Positions 1 through 5,245 of a stretch of 5,245 nt of DNA are shown here, in pieces; position 1 is the stretch's first letter, and every line of letters starts with the position of its first letter. The position numbers and the translations under genes were made by a program. The stretch comes from JAFGQE01 sp046484775 (lineage in GTDB: Bacteria > Bacillota > Clostridia > DUPQ01): assembly GCA_046484775.1 (NCBI GenBank), contig JAWOIG010000195.1, positions 1 through 5,245 of the forward strand, in the 5' to 3' direction. The notes below the pieces were generated by a model that was given only the letters and a program-made list of their open reading frames with translations, was not told where the DNA came from and did not search any database.

Positions 1-50
1 AAAACCTGGACATCAAAAACAATGACCCGGCTAGAGATGTCCTGACCCCA

Positions 51-59
51 TGTTATAAT
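51..59 (+). promoter_or_regulatory. Extended -10 promoter element for the PPK2 gene
   Basis: TGTTATAAT is a perfect TATAAT hexamer (54-59) with the TG of an extended -10 at 51-52. No good -35 hexamer lies 16-18 bp upstream (31-36 reads CTAGAG), which extended -10 promoters can tolerate. Transcription would begin near 66 and give a leader of about 88 nt before the ATG at 154. An in-frame ATG at 58 overlaps the box itself, which argues against it as the translation start. The call is inference from consensus matching. Confidence 0.55.
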
Positions 60-142
60 GATATTATCAAAAAAACAGGGGGCCCGGGACCTGTATGGGA
101 AAGATCTTGTGCTTTATTGGGCCTGCTATATTCAAAAACTAC

Positions 143-147
143 GGAGG
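143..147 (+). promoter_or_regulatory. Ribosome binding site fixing the PPK2 start at 154
   Basis: GGAGG lies 6 nt before the ATG at 154. No comparable site precedes the in-frame ATG at 58, so this site decides the start codon. Confidence 0.85.
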
Positions 148-153
148 TGCTTC

Positions 154-993
154 ATGGTTGATGAAAAAAATTATAAAAAAGTTGAGATGGACGGGCGGGA
201 GGTATGGAAGATAAAGAACAAGTATTATGAAGAGGAGCTTGCAAAACTTCAGTACGAACTTGTCAAGCTTCAGGAATGGGTGAAAAAAGAAGGACTCAAA
301 GTGGTTGTGATTTTCGAGGGAAGGGATGCCGCCGGAAAAGGCGGCGTAATCAAGAGAATAACGACTCATCTGAATCCCAGGATATGCAGGATAGAGGCGC
401 TTCCGGTGCCGACTGAAAAAGAAACGACGCAGTGGTATTTTCAAAGATATGTCGCAAAGCTTCCTTCGGCAGGCGAAATAGTCCTGTTCGACCGCAGCTG
501 GTATAACCGGGCGGGCGTTGAGAAGGTGATGGGATTCTGTACCAACAATGAGTACATTGAATTCCTGCGTTCGTGCCCGGAATTTGAAAGGTTGCTCGTT
601 CGCTCCGGGATAATACTCATCAAATACTATTTTTCAATATCTGATGAGGAACAGGAAAGAAGGTTCCTGGACAGGGCGAACGAACCCATGAAAAGATGGA
701 AACTGAGTCCGATGGACATTAAGTCCAGGGAAAAATGGGTCGAATACTCCAAGGCTGCGGAAGTTATGTTTGAAAAGACCGACATACCGGAAGCGCCATG
801 GTTCATGGTCAAGGCTGATATAAAGAAGCACGCAAGGCTGAACTGCATCCATCATCTTCTACGGCAAATAAAGTATGAGGATGCGATCGGGGAAAGAATC
901 GAACTCCCTGAAAGACCGGGCTGCATTGATTATGAGACGCCTTCGTATAATGGGTTGGAAATAGTTTGCGAGGTTTACGGCGGGAGCGATTGA
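154..993 (+). CDS. ppk2: Polyphosphate kinase 2 (PPK2), class I type
   Basis: A cytoplasmic kinase of 279 residues that transfers phosphate between inorganic polyphosphate and nucleoside diphosphates (polyP + NDP to NTP, reversible). It shows the whole PPK2 core: Walker A GRDAAGKGG at residues 56-64 (Lys62 binds phosphate), a Walker B-like segment FDRSWYNRAGVE at 112-123, and the Arg-rich lid around RFLDRANEPMKRWKLSPMD at 170-188. The family block QWYFQRYVAKLP is at 93-104. A single core domain, the length and the KLSPMD and KW blocks fit class I (Pseudomonas PA0141/Sinorhizobium type), which favours NDP over NMP substrates; that preference is family knowledge. The 35 or so residues after the core (LPERPGCIDYETP onward) form a tail I do not recognise. 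The start is chosen from GGAGG at 143-147; upstream in-frame codons from 58 encode nothing PPK2-like and overlap the promoter. No phosphate or polyphosphate genes adjoin it, and it appears monocistronic. Confidence 0.95.
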   Translation: MVDEKNYKKVEMDGREVWKIKNKYYEEELAKLQYELVKLQEWVKKEGLKVVVIFEGRDAAGKGGVIKRITTHLNPRICRIEALPVPTEKETTQWYFQRYVAKLPSAGEIVLFDRSWYNRAGVEKVMGFCTNNEYIEFLRSCPEFERLLVRSGIILIKYYFSISDEEQERRFLDRANEPMKRWKLSPMDIKSREKWVEYSKAAEVMFEKTDIPEAPWFMVKADIKKHARLNCIHHLLRQIKYEDAIGERIELPERPGCIDYETPSYNGLEIVCEVYGGSD

Positions 994-1032
994 TATTTTT
1001 CATTTTTTTATATTTTTACAATCATTTACTTA

Positions 1033-1051
1033 TTAAGGTTATTTTAAGGTT
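1033..1051 (+). promoter_or_regulatory. Direct-repeat operator, probable OmpR/PhoB-family response-regulator site
   Basis: TTAAGGTT occurs twice, at 1033-1040 and 1044-1051, identical and separated by 3 bp. The period is therefore 11 bp, about one helical turn. This is the geometry known for dimers of winged-helix response regulators of the OmpR/PhoB family binding head to tail. The second copy coincides with the predicted -35 region, the usual position for an activator contacting sigma. The regulator is not encoded in the window, so its identity is unknown. The repeat is directly visible; the regulator assignment is inference. Confidence 0.6.
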
Positions 1052-1072
1052 CCCGGAATATCATTATATAAA
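1044..1072 (+). promoter_or_regulatory. Putative promoter of the ABC transporter operon
   Basis: TATAAA (1067-1072) matches the -10 consensus at 5 of 6 positions. It lies 17 bp after TTAAGG (1044-1049), a poor -35 that is part of the second direct repeat. A weak -35 replaced by an activator site is typical of an activated promoter. Transcription would begin near 1079, leaving a leader of about 15 nt. An alternative -10, CATTAT at 1062-1067, would move the start to about 1074. Confidence 0.5.
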
Positions 1073-1079
1073 AACAAGC

Positions 1080-1085
1080 GGGGAG
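1080..1085 (+). promoter_or_regulatory. Ribosome binding site favouring the permease start at 1094
   Basis: GGGGAG ends 8 nt before the ATG at 1094 but only 2 nt before the in-frame ATG at 1088. The spacing therefore favours 1094, two codons downstream. Confidence 0.65.
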
Positions 1086-1093
1086 TAATGCAC

Positions 1094-2671
1094 ATGTATA
1101 TTTTGGGAAATGCGCTGAGGAATTTGCTTCGCAACAAGGGAAGGAATATCCTGATGGCCGCAATCATATTTGCGATCATAGCCACGACCGTCGTTGCCTT
1201 GATAATCAACAATACTTCGGATGCGGTCATAGCAAGCTATAGTGAAAGATTCGCGTCGGAGGTTTCAATAACACCCGATATGCAGAAGCTGAGGGAGGAA
1301 GCTCTTGCCGCCGCGGGGTCCACGGAAGGCAGGCTCCAGATGAAACGCCCCGAGATTTCACCCGAGCTGATGCTGGAATTCGCAAAATCGGAAACACTAA
1401 GGGAAAGTATCGCATATGCTTCCCTGGGAGCGAATTCCGAAGTCCTCTTGGCCATAGACCAGCCGGAGACGACAGGCGAACCGACGGGTACCGACGGAAA
1501 GCAGACAACGGGAATACCCGGAATCTCTACAGCAGGCAATTTCAAGGTACAGGGAGACTACTGGCAGGATTTCATCGACGGCAACAGGGCTTTGGATGAC
1601 GATGGCATCAGCGTTATGCCGGCCTCCGACGGCGAGTGTCTGGTCAGCGGCGATCTGGCCGAGGCAAACGGAATAGCTGTAGGGGATGTCCTTTCATTTA
1701 CATCCGTATTTGCGATGCCGATTCCGGCTGATATGGATACTGAAAATTTTGTGGACGGCGGAAACGTTGAAATCAATGGGACCGGGTATACTCTTGCGGC
1801 GATGCAGGATGAAACATTTACGGCTTCAAGACAGGTTGATTATGAACTGAAGGTTACCGGAATATACCTGGATCTGACCGACGAGTATTCGAATTCTTAT
1901 ACGCAGGGAAATTCATCGCAAAACAGAAGGAACGAAATACTGACTACGCTCGGCACGCTGCTTGATCTGAGGGAAGCCGATGAAACCGGAATCAATCTAA
2001 GCGTCACCTATTATCTGAAGAATCCGGACCTCCTGGGGCAATTCGAGGCGGAGGTAAGGGCATTGGGACTTGACGACATATTCCTGGTATCCACGGATTC
2101 GGCTTCATATGAAAAAATTGTTAAGCCGGTCGAGGGATTGAAAAGCATATCCATAACATTCATGATTGTTGTGATTATACTCGGCGCCAGCATCATTCTT
2201 TTATTGTCGTCGATTTCAATTCGAGAAAGAAAATACGAGATAGGCGTACTCAGGGCCATGGGTATGAAGAAATCAAGGGTGGCGCTCGGGTTGTGGAGCG
2301 AAATCCTCGTTATAACAGCGGTATGCCTGATCCTTGGAATAGGTGCCGGGATGGCTGCCGCACAACCAATTACTGACTCACTGCTGCAGGTTCAGATAGA
2401 GGCGGAACAAAATGATGCCTCGGATCAGGCTGTTTTTCAGGGTCCCGGCAGCGGGCTGGGACAAGGCGGCGGAAGGCTCGGAGGGATCATAAGGAATCCC
2501 GAAAGCGGTGCAAATGTTCAGCCGCTGTCCGAAATGAAGGTAGCAGTGGGGCTTGATACGATTCTGGAAATCGTTCTGATAGCCTTCGGACTGGCCTCTG
2601 CGGCAGGACTTTTCTCAATTAGCAAGATAACGAAATACGAGCCCATAAAGATTCTCATGGAAAGGAATTAG
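1094..2671 (+). CDS. ABC transporter permease, FtsX/MacB-like
   Basis: An integral membrane protein of 525 residues, the permease half of a MacB-type (type VII) ABC system. Such systems transmit mechanical force across the membrane for export or envelope functions rather than moving solute through a channel. The MYILGNALRNLLRNKGRN start leads into TM1 (about 19-39). A large extracytoplasmic domain follows (about 40-352), with a MacB periplasmic-core-like stretch CLVSGDLAEANGIAVGD near 180-196 and a Pro/Thr/Gly-rich segment near 120-140. TM2 is about 354-374, the conserved cytoplasmic coupling segment RERKYEIGVLRAMGMKKSRV about 377-396, TM3 about 398-421 and TM4 about 490-512. The tail KYEPIKILMERN is typical of the family. 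The loop between TM3 and TM4 is about 68 residues, long for MacB, and holds a Gly-rich run at 449-464. The ATG at 1088 is also possible but sits too close to the SD. The stop codon adjoins the ATPase gene, so the two are co-translated. The substrate cannot be told from sequence; peptide or antibiotic export and lipid or envelope functions are both possible. Confidence 0.93.
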   Translation: MYILGNALRNLLRNKGRNILMAAIIFAIIATTVVALIINNTSDAVIASYSERFASEVSITPDMQKLREEALAAAGSTEGRLQMKRPEISPELMLEFAKSETLRESIAYASLGANSEVLLAIDQPETTGEPTGTDGKQTTGIPGISTAGNFKVQGDYWQDFIDGNRALDDDGISVMPASDGECLVSGDLAEANGIAVGDVLSFTSVFAMPIPADMDTENFVDGGNVEINGTGYTLAAMQDETFTASRQVDYELKVTGIYLDLTDEYSNSYTQGNSSQNRRNEILTTLGTLLDLREADETGINLSVTYYLKNPDLLGQFEAEVRALGLDDIFLVSTDSASYEKIVKPVEGLKSISITFMIVVIILGASIILLLSSISIRERKYEIGVLRAMGMKKSRVALGLWSEILVITAVCLILGIGAGMAAAQPITDSLLQVQIEAEQNDASDQAVFQGPGSGLGQGGGRLGGIIRNPESGANVQPLSEMKVAVGLDTILEIVLIAFGLASAAGLFSISKITKYEPIKILMERN

Positions 2672-2680
2672 GTGATCGCG

Positions 2681-3349
2681 ATGAATGTACTTGAAATGAA
2701 GGATGTAAGATACAGGTATGAGGGAACCGATAAGGATGTCCTGAAAGGAATCAGCATTGAATTAAATGCAGGAAAAGTGTATACGCTCGTAGGCAAGTCG
2801 GGATCGGGAAAATCAACCATATTGTCGTTGATTGCAGGACTTGACACATGTTCGCAGGGCGAGATACTGCATGGGGGGAACGACCTGAAGAAAATTGACA
2901 GGGACTCCTACAGGGCGCGCGACATTGGAGTCATATTCCAGAGCTTCAATCTGCTGACCAATGCAACGGCTGTCGAGAACATAGTGCTTTCCATGAACAT
3001 AAGCAAAAACCCCGAAAAAGATAAGAAAGCATTTGCATATGCGCTCTTGGAGAAGCTTGGCATAGACAGGGAAACCGCGGGACGCAGGATATTGAAGCTC
3101 TCCGGCGGGGAACAGCAGAGAGTGGGAATAGCCAGGGCCATAGCCAATAATCCGGATATTATAATCGCCGATGAGCCTACGGGCAACCTTGACTCCGCAA
3201 CTGAAAGCGCTATTCTCGAAATATTTACATCGCTGGCCCATGTCGAGGGCAAATGCGTCGTCATAGCGACCCATTCAAAGGAAGTCACGGCGGTGGCCGA
3301 TGAAGTCCTTGGCATAAGCGAAGGCATCATGACGTCTGCGACCGCCTGA
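2681..3349 (+). CDS. ABC transporter ATP-binding protein, MacB/LolD-type
   Basis: A cytoplasmic ATPase of 222 residues that drives the adjacent FtsX-like permease. All catalytic elements are intact: Walker A GKSGSGKS at 38-45, Q-loop Gln87 in GVIFQSFNLL, signature LSGGEQQR at 140-147, Walker B IIIADEPT with Asp164 and Glu165, D-loop GNLDS just after, and switch His198 in IATHSKE. The GVIFQSFNLL and ADEPTGNLD wording is characteristic of the MacB/LolD/FtsE branch, and the length is normal for that branch. The ATG at 2681 is preceded by AGGTG (2670-2674, spacing 6), which overlaps the permease stop codon. An in-frame GTG at 2672, abutting the stop and preceded by AAAGGA, is a real alternative that would add three residues. 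The 9-nt gap implies translational coupling. A terminator follows about 50 nt after the stop, so the operon has only these two genes. Confidence 0.97.
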   Translation: MNVLEMKDVRYRYEGTDKDVLKGISIELNAGKVYTLVGKSGSGKSTILSLIAGLDTCSQGEILHGGNDLKKIDRDSYRARDIGVIFQSFNLLTNATAVENIVLSMNISKNPEKDKKAFAYALLEKLGIDRETAGRRILKLSGGEQQRVGIARAIANNPDIIIADEPTGNLDSATESAILEIFTSLAHVEGKCVVIATHSKEVTAVADEVLGISEGIMTSATA

Positions 3350-3400
3350 GCAAAGTCAAATGAATTATCGGCTGTGTGAAGTTATTACCGATTAAAATAT

Positions 3401-3438
3401 AAAGCAGGTTCACGGCGCTGCCGGGGGCTTGCTTTTTT
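3401..3438 (+). terminator. Intrinsic terminator of the ABC operon
   Basis: A hairpin has the apical stem CGGC (3413-3416) / GCCG (3420-3423) with a 3-nt loop. After one A-G mismatch the stem continues with 11 further pairs, including three or so G-U wobbles, between 3401-3411 and 3425-3435. It ends with AAAGCA pairing to TGCTTT. The T run at 3433-3438 supplies the U-tract. It lies 52 nt after the ATPase stop and separates the transporter operon from the sugar genes. Confidence 0.82.
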
Positions 3439-3512
3439 CTTTATGCAACTGAATCAAAGAATGGATTCATATCGATTTTCATAATCCGAATTTCATTGCC
3501 GGATGTTTTTGA

Positions 3513-3521
3513 TGGTATACT
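3513..3521 (+). promoter_or_regulatory. Putative extended -10 promoter for the sugar isomerase/dehydrogenase operon
   Basis: TGGTATACT contains a TATACT hexamer (3516-3521; 5 of 6 consensus positions) with an extended -10 TG at 3513-3514. The -35 region is weak (TCATTG at 3493-3498 with a 17-bp spacer). The expected transcription start is near 3528, giving a leader of about 60 nt. The location just after the terminator and before the next gene fits a separate transcription unit. The call rests on consensus matching only. Confidence 0.5.
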
Positions 3522-3525
3522 TGAT

Positions 3526-3552
3526 ATGAAATTTACATTGGATAATTTTCAT
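3526..3552 (+). promoter_or_regulatory. Inverted repeat over the predicted +1; candidate operator
   Basis: The arms ATGAAATTTA (3526-3535) and TAATTTTCAT (3543-3552) are complementary at 9 of 10 positions around a 7-bp spacer. The repeat begins 4 bp after the putative -10 and covers the predicted start of transcription, where a repressor of a sugar operon would commonly bind. It is A/T-rich, so chance symmetry is not excluded, and it could instead form a weak hairpin in the leader. Confidence 0.4.
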
Positions 3553-3590
3553 TAGGGAATAACAGGTTATCCGGAATCATGGGGGGTTTT

Positions 3591-4439
3591 ATGAAGAAAG
3601 CCATAAGCATATGGTCGTTTGGCAACAGACCGGTGGAATCAAGCATTTTGCTTGCCGCCCGGGCGGGATTCGAAGGAATTGAGCTTGCGCTTGATGAAAA
3701 AGGCGAGGTCGGCATGGAAAGCAGTGCTTCGGAGCTGACAAGGATCAGGGACTTTGCCCGCGACACAGGTGTGATGATACACAGCCTGGCGACCGGGCTT
3801 TATTGGTCGTATTCACTGACTTCGAATGATATGGATGAACGCAAAAAGGCCTATAGAATTGCTTTGAAACAGCTGGAAACGGCTGATGTTCTGGGAGCGG
3901 GCAGCGTGCTGATAGTTCCGGGCGCGGTCGGTGTGGACTTTGCGCCATCCATGGGAATCGTTGATTATGACATTGCATATGAAAGGTCGCTCGAGGCTTT
4001 GTCCGGTTTGAAGGACAGGGCCGGCGAGCTCGGGATCAGCATCGGCATAGAAAACGTATGGAACAAATTCCTGCTGTCGCCGCTGGAGTTCCGGGACTTC
4101 ATAGATAAAATAGGAAGTCCGTTCGTCGGGGCTTATCTTGATGTCGGAAACGTTGTTTACGACGGATATCCGGAGCAATGGATAAAAATACTGGGCAAGA
4201 GAATCAAGAAAGTTCATTTCAAGGACTACAGGAGGGGATCCGCCGGACTTTCTGGATTCGTTGACCTCCTTTCGGGCGATGTGGACTGGCCGAAGGTCAT
4301 GGAGGCTTTCAGGCAAACGGGCTACGACTCATGGGTTACCGCCGAAATGCTGCCGCCGTACACACATCATCCCGATCAGATTATATTCAATACCGCGGCT
4401 TCGATGTCGAGAATACTGGGAGGGTCGGAAAATGATTAA
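3591..4439 (+). CDS. Sugar phosphate isomerase/epimerase, xylose isomerase-like TIM barrel
   Basis: A cytoplasmic protein of 282 residues of the AP-endonuclease-2/xylose isomerase-like TIM-barrel superfamily, which includes L-ribulose-5-phosphate 3-epimerase and D-tagatose/D-psicose 3-epimerase. Barrel strands and likely metal ligands are visible in order: AGFEGIELAL near 25-34, IENVW with Glu154, GAYLDVGN with Asp184, KVHFKDYR with His209 and VTAEM with Glu252. The Glu-Asp-His-Glu set matches the divalent-metal ligands of the tagatose epimerase group, so the enzyme is probably active. The segment FVDLLSGDVDWPKVMEAFRQ (223-242) is the usual block before the last strand. The start at 3591 (MKKAISIWSF) is preferred: it has a G-run 3581-3586 as SD and the typical N-terminus of the family. 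An in-frame ATG at 3579 would add four residues and lacks a good site. The 3' end overlaps the next gene by 8 nt. The substrate is unknown; epimerase, isomerase or 3-keto-glycoside lyase roles all occur in this fold. Confidence 0.9.
   Translation: MKKAISIWSFGNRPVESSILLAARAGFEGIELALDEKGEVGMESSASELTRIRDFARDTGVMIHSLATGLYWSYSLTSNDMDERKKAYRIALKQLETADVLGAGSVLIVPGAVGVDFAPSMGIVDYDIAYERSLEALSGLKDRAGELGISIGIENVWNKFLLSPLEFRDFIDKIGSPFVGAYLDVGNVVYDGYPEQWIKILGKRIKKVHFKDYRRGSAGLSGFVDLLSGDVDWPKVMEAFRQTGYDSWVTAEMLPPYTHHPDQIIFNTAASMSRILGGSEND
4418..4424 (+). promoter_or_regulatory. Ribosome binding site of the Gfo/Idh gene, inside the upstream coding region
   Basis: GGGAGGG lies 7 nt before the ATG at 4432, within the last codons of the isomerase gene. 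It supports the overlapping start. Confidence 0.8.
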
Positions 4440-5245
4440 AGTCGGATTGATCGGAGCCGGTTTCATGGGCGAAATGCATGCTGCGTGTTATGAGGCATTG
4501 CGGGGAAATGAAGTCTTTATAACCGCCGTTGCTGATGTCAGGGAGGAAAAAGCCCTTAAGATAGCCTCGGCGCATGGCGCGGATGTATACGGAACTGGAA
4601 TCGGACTCATTGAATCGGCTGATGTCGATATCATAGACATATGCCTGCCGACATACCTGCATTCCGCGCATGCCGTCGCCGCGATGGAAAAAGGCAGGGC
4701 GGTCTTCATTGAAAAACCCGTATGCCTGGGGATTGAAGAATCGAAACTGATGCTGCGGACACAGAAAAAAACAGGGGCCGGTGTTATGATCGGGCATTGC
4801 ATCAGGTTCTGGCCTGAATACATGTGGTTGAAGGAGGCGTTTGACTCAGGTACCTATGGCAGGATTGTTTCGGCCGTATTCAGGCGCGTGAGTCCAAAAC
4901 CCCTTTGGTCATGGGATAACTGGCTGCATAAGGTTGAGTGCAGCGGGTCGGCCGCGCTTGACCTGCATATACACGATTCAGACTTCATAAGGCATCTGCT
5001 GGGGGAACCGAAAGAAGTCGAATCAACGGCGGTTCGCGATGATACGGGAGCCATACAGCACATAATCACTTCCTATGAATATCCGGATATGCTTGTATCC
5101 GCAGAAGGAGCCTGGGACTACCCTTCCGCTTTCCCGTTCTGCATGGAATACAGGGTGAAGTTTGAAAAGGCGACCGTCGTATACTCTTCCGCAAACACTC
5201 CGGCTCTGGTCGTATATACCGCGGATGGAAGGATCCTGGCGCCGG
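4432..5245 (+). CDS. Gfo/Idh/MocA family NAD(P)-dependent oxidoreductase (3' end beyond window)
   Basis: The frame is open from the ATG to the window edge, giving 271 residues; full-length members usually have about 320-390, so the C-terminus is missing. It starts with MIKVGLIGAGFMGEMHA, a Rossmann strand with the dinucleotide-binding GAGFMG at 8-13. ICLPTYLHSAHAVAAMEKG (70-88) leads into the family hallmark EKP at 94-96, where Lys95 is catalytic. The alpha/beta C-terminal domain begins near 125. It carries the pattern GSAALDLHIHDSDFIRHLLGEP (172-193), in which Asp177 and His181 correspond to the Asp-x3-His pair of inositol dehydrogenase. Lys95, Asp177 and His181 thus complete a normal catalytic set. 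The enzyme should oxidise or reduce a hydroxyl or keto group on a sugar, cyclitol or glycoside, with the cofactor unresolved. Its ATG overlaps the isomerase stop (4432-4439), so the two are translationally coupled and probably act in one pathway. Confidence 0.95.
   Translation, partial: MIKVGLIGAGFMGEMHAACYEALRGNEVFITAVADVREEKALKIASAHGADVYGTGIGLIESADVDIIDICLPTYLHSAHAVAAMEKGRAVFIEKPVCLGIEESKLMLRTQKKTGAGVMIGHCIRFWPEYMWLKEAFDSGTYGRIVSAVFRRVSPKPLWSWDNWLHKVECSGSAALDLHIHDSDFIRHLLGEPKEVESTAVRDDTGAIQHIITSYEYPDMLVSAEGAWDYPSAFPFCMEYRVKFEKATVVYSSANTPALVVYTADGRILAP

Larger units (their letters stand above)
3..161 (+). other. Open frame entering from the left edge; possible C-terminal tail of an upstream gene
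   Basis: A reading frame is open from the first bases of the window to a TGA at 159-161, about 52 codons, and it overlaps the PPK2 start codon by 8 nt (154-161). Its first 20 or so codons are fairly rich in G/C at the third position, as in the real genes here. I recognise no family in the translation. A good extended -10 box lies inside it, and the later codons look random, so it may be only a chance open frame in an intergenic region. At this base composition an open stretch of this length arises by chance fairly often. Confidence 0.18.

Noticed and set aside
58..153. N-terminal extension of PPK2 from the ATG at 58
   Set aside because: It has no SD, overlaps a TATAAT box, and its 32 residues look unlike PPK2 N-termini. 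GGAGG before 154 marks the better start.
994..1032. T-rich stretch after PPK2 as an intrinsic terminator
   Set aside because: There are long T runs but no stable G/C hairpin directly before them. The only inverted repeat seen (GATTG/CAATC at 988-992 and 1019-1023) is too short and too widely spaced.
3350..3400. Small gene or riboswitch between the ATPase stop and the terminator
   Set aside because: The stretch is only about 50 nt, with no start codon plus SD and no recognisable structure apart from the terminator that follows.
3465..3496. Repeated (A/T)TTCAT words at 3465, 3477 and 3491 as an iteron-like array
   Set aside because: Spacing is irregular (12 and 14 bp), and similarity beyond the 6-bp core is poor in A/T-rich DNA.
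4387..4823. Open frames on the minus strand opposite the isomerase and dehydrogenase genes
   Set aside because: They lie opposite well-supported + strand genes with intact motifs, their translations resemble no family, and they lack convincing ribosome binding sites. The same holds for the other minus-strand frames across the window.
1..5245. CRISPR array, tRNA/rRNA, insertion sequence, phage or defence genes
   Set aside because: No spaced repeats, transposase or integrase motifs, terminal inverted repeats or tRNA-like cloverleaf were seen. The window is filled by five ordinary metabolic and transport genes.

Overview
This 5.2-kb window carries five protein-coding genes, all on the + strand, in three transcriptional blocks. 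The mixture suggests a low-to-mid GC Gram-positive, most likely a Clostridia-type Firmicute. The grounds are strong GGAGG-like Shine-Dalgarno sites, frequent AGG (Arg) and ATA (Ile) codons, and a Firmicute-style FtsX/MacB permease followed by its ATPase with no adaptor protein. This taxonomic guess is inference and cannot be settled from the window.

Block 1 (about 50-993) is a class I polyphosphate kinase 2 (PPK2) gene. It has an extended -10 promoter and a leader of about 90 nt. Block 2 (about 1033-3438) is a two-gene ABC operon: a four-helix FtsX/MacB-type permease, then a MacB/LolD-type ATPase. It is preceded by a perfect 8-bp direct repeat with 11-bp periodicity lying on the -35 region, which looks like an OmpR/PhoB-family response-regulator site. 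It ends in a clear intrinsic terminator. Block 3 (about 3513 to the window end) is a sugar module: a TIM-barrel sugar-phosphate isomerase/epimerase overlaps by 8 nt a Gfo/Idh/MocA NAD(P)-dependent sugar oxidoreductase that runs off the right edge. Its putative promoter has a 27-bp inverted repeat over the predicted transcription start, a candidate operator.

The blocks look functionally independent. PPK2 interconverts polyphosphate and nucleotides. The ABC pair probably belongs to the export or envelope-stress class. The isomerase and dehydrogenase most likely act in sequence on a sugar, cyclitol or glycoside-derived substrate. In four genes the first in-frame start is less convincing than a slightly downstream ATG (154, 1094, 2681, 3591), and the better start is used here.

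I found no mobile element, CRISPR array, tRNA, rRNA or defence-like system. Nothing here supports a wholly new biological system. The items most worth checking are the two regulatory sites and the substrate of the isomerase/dehydrogenase pair.
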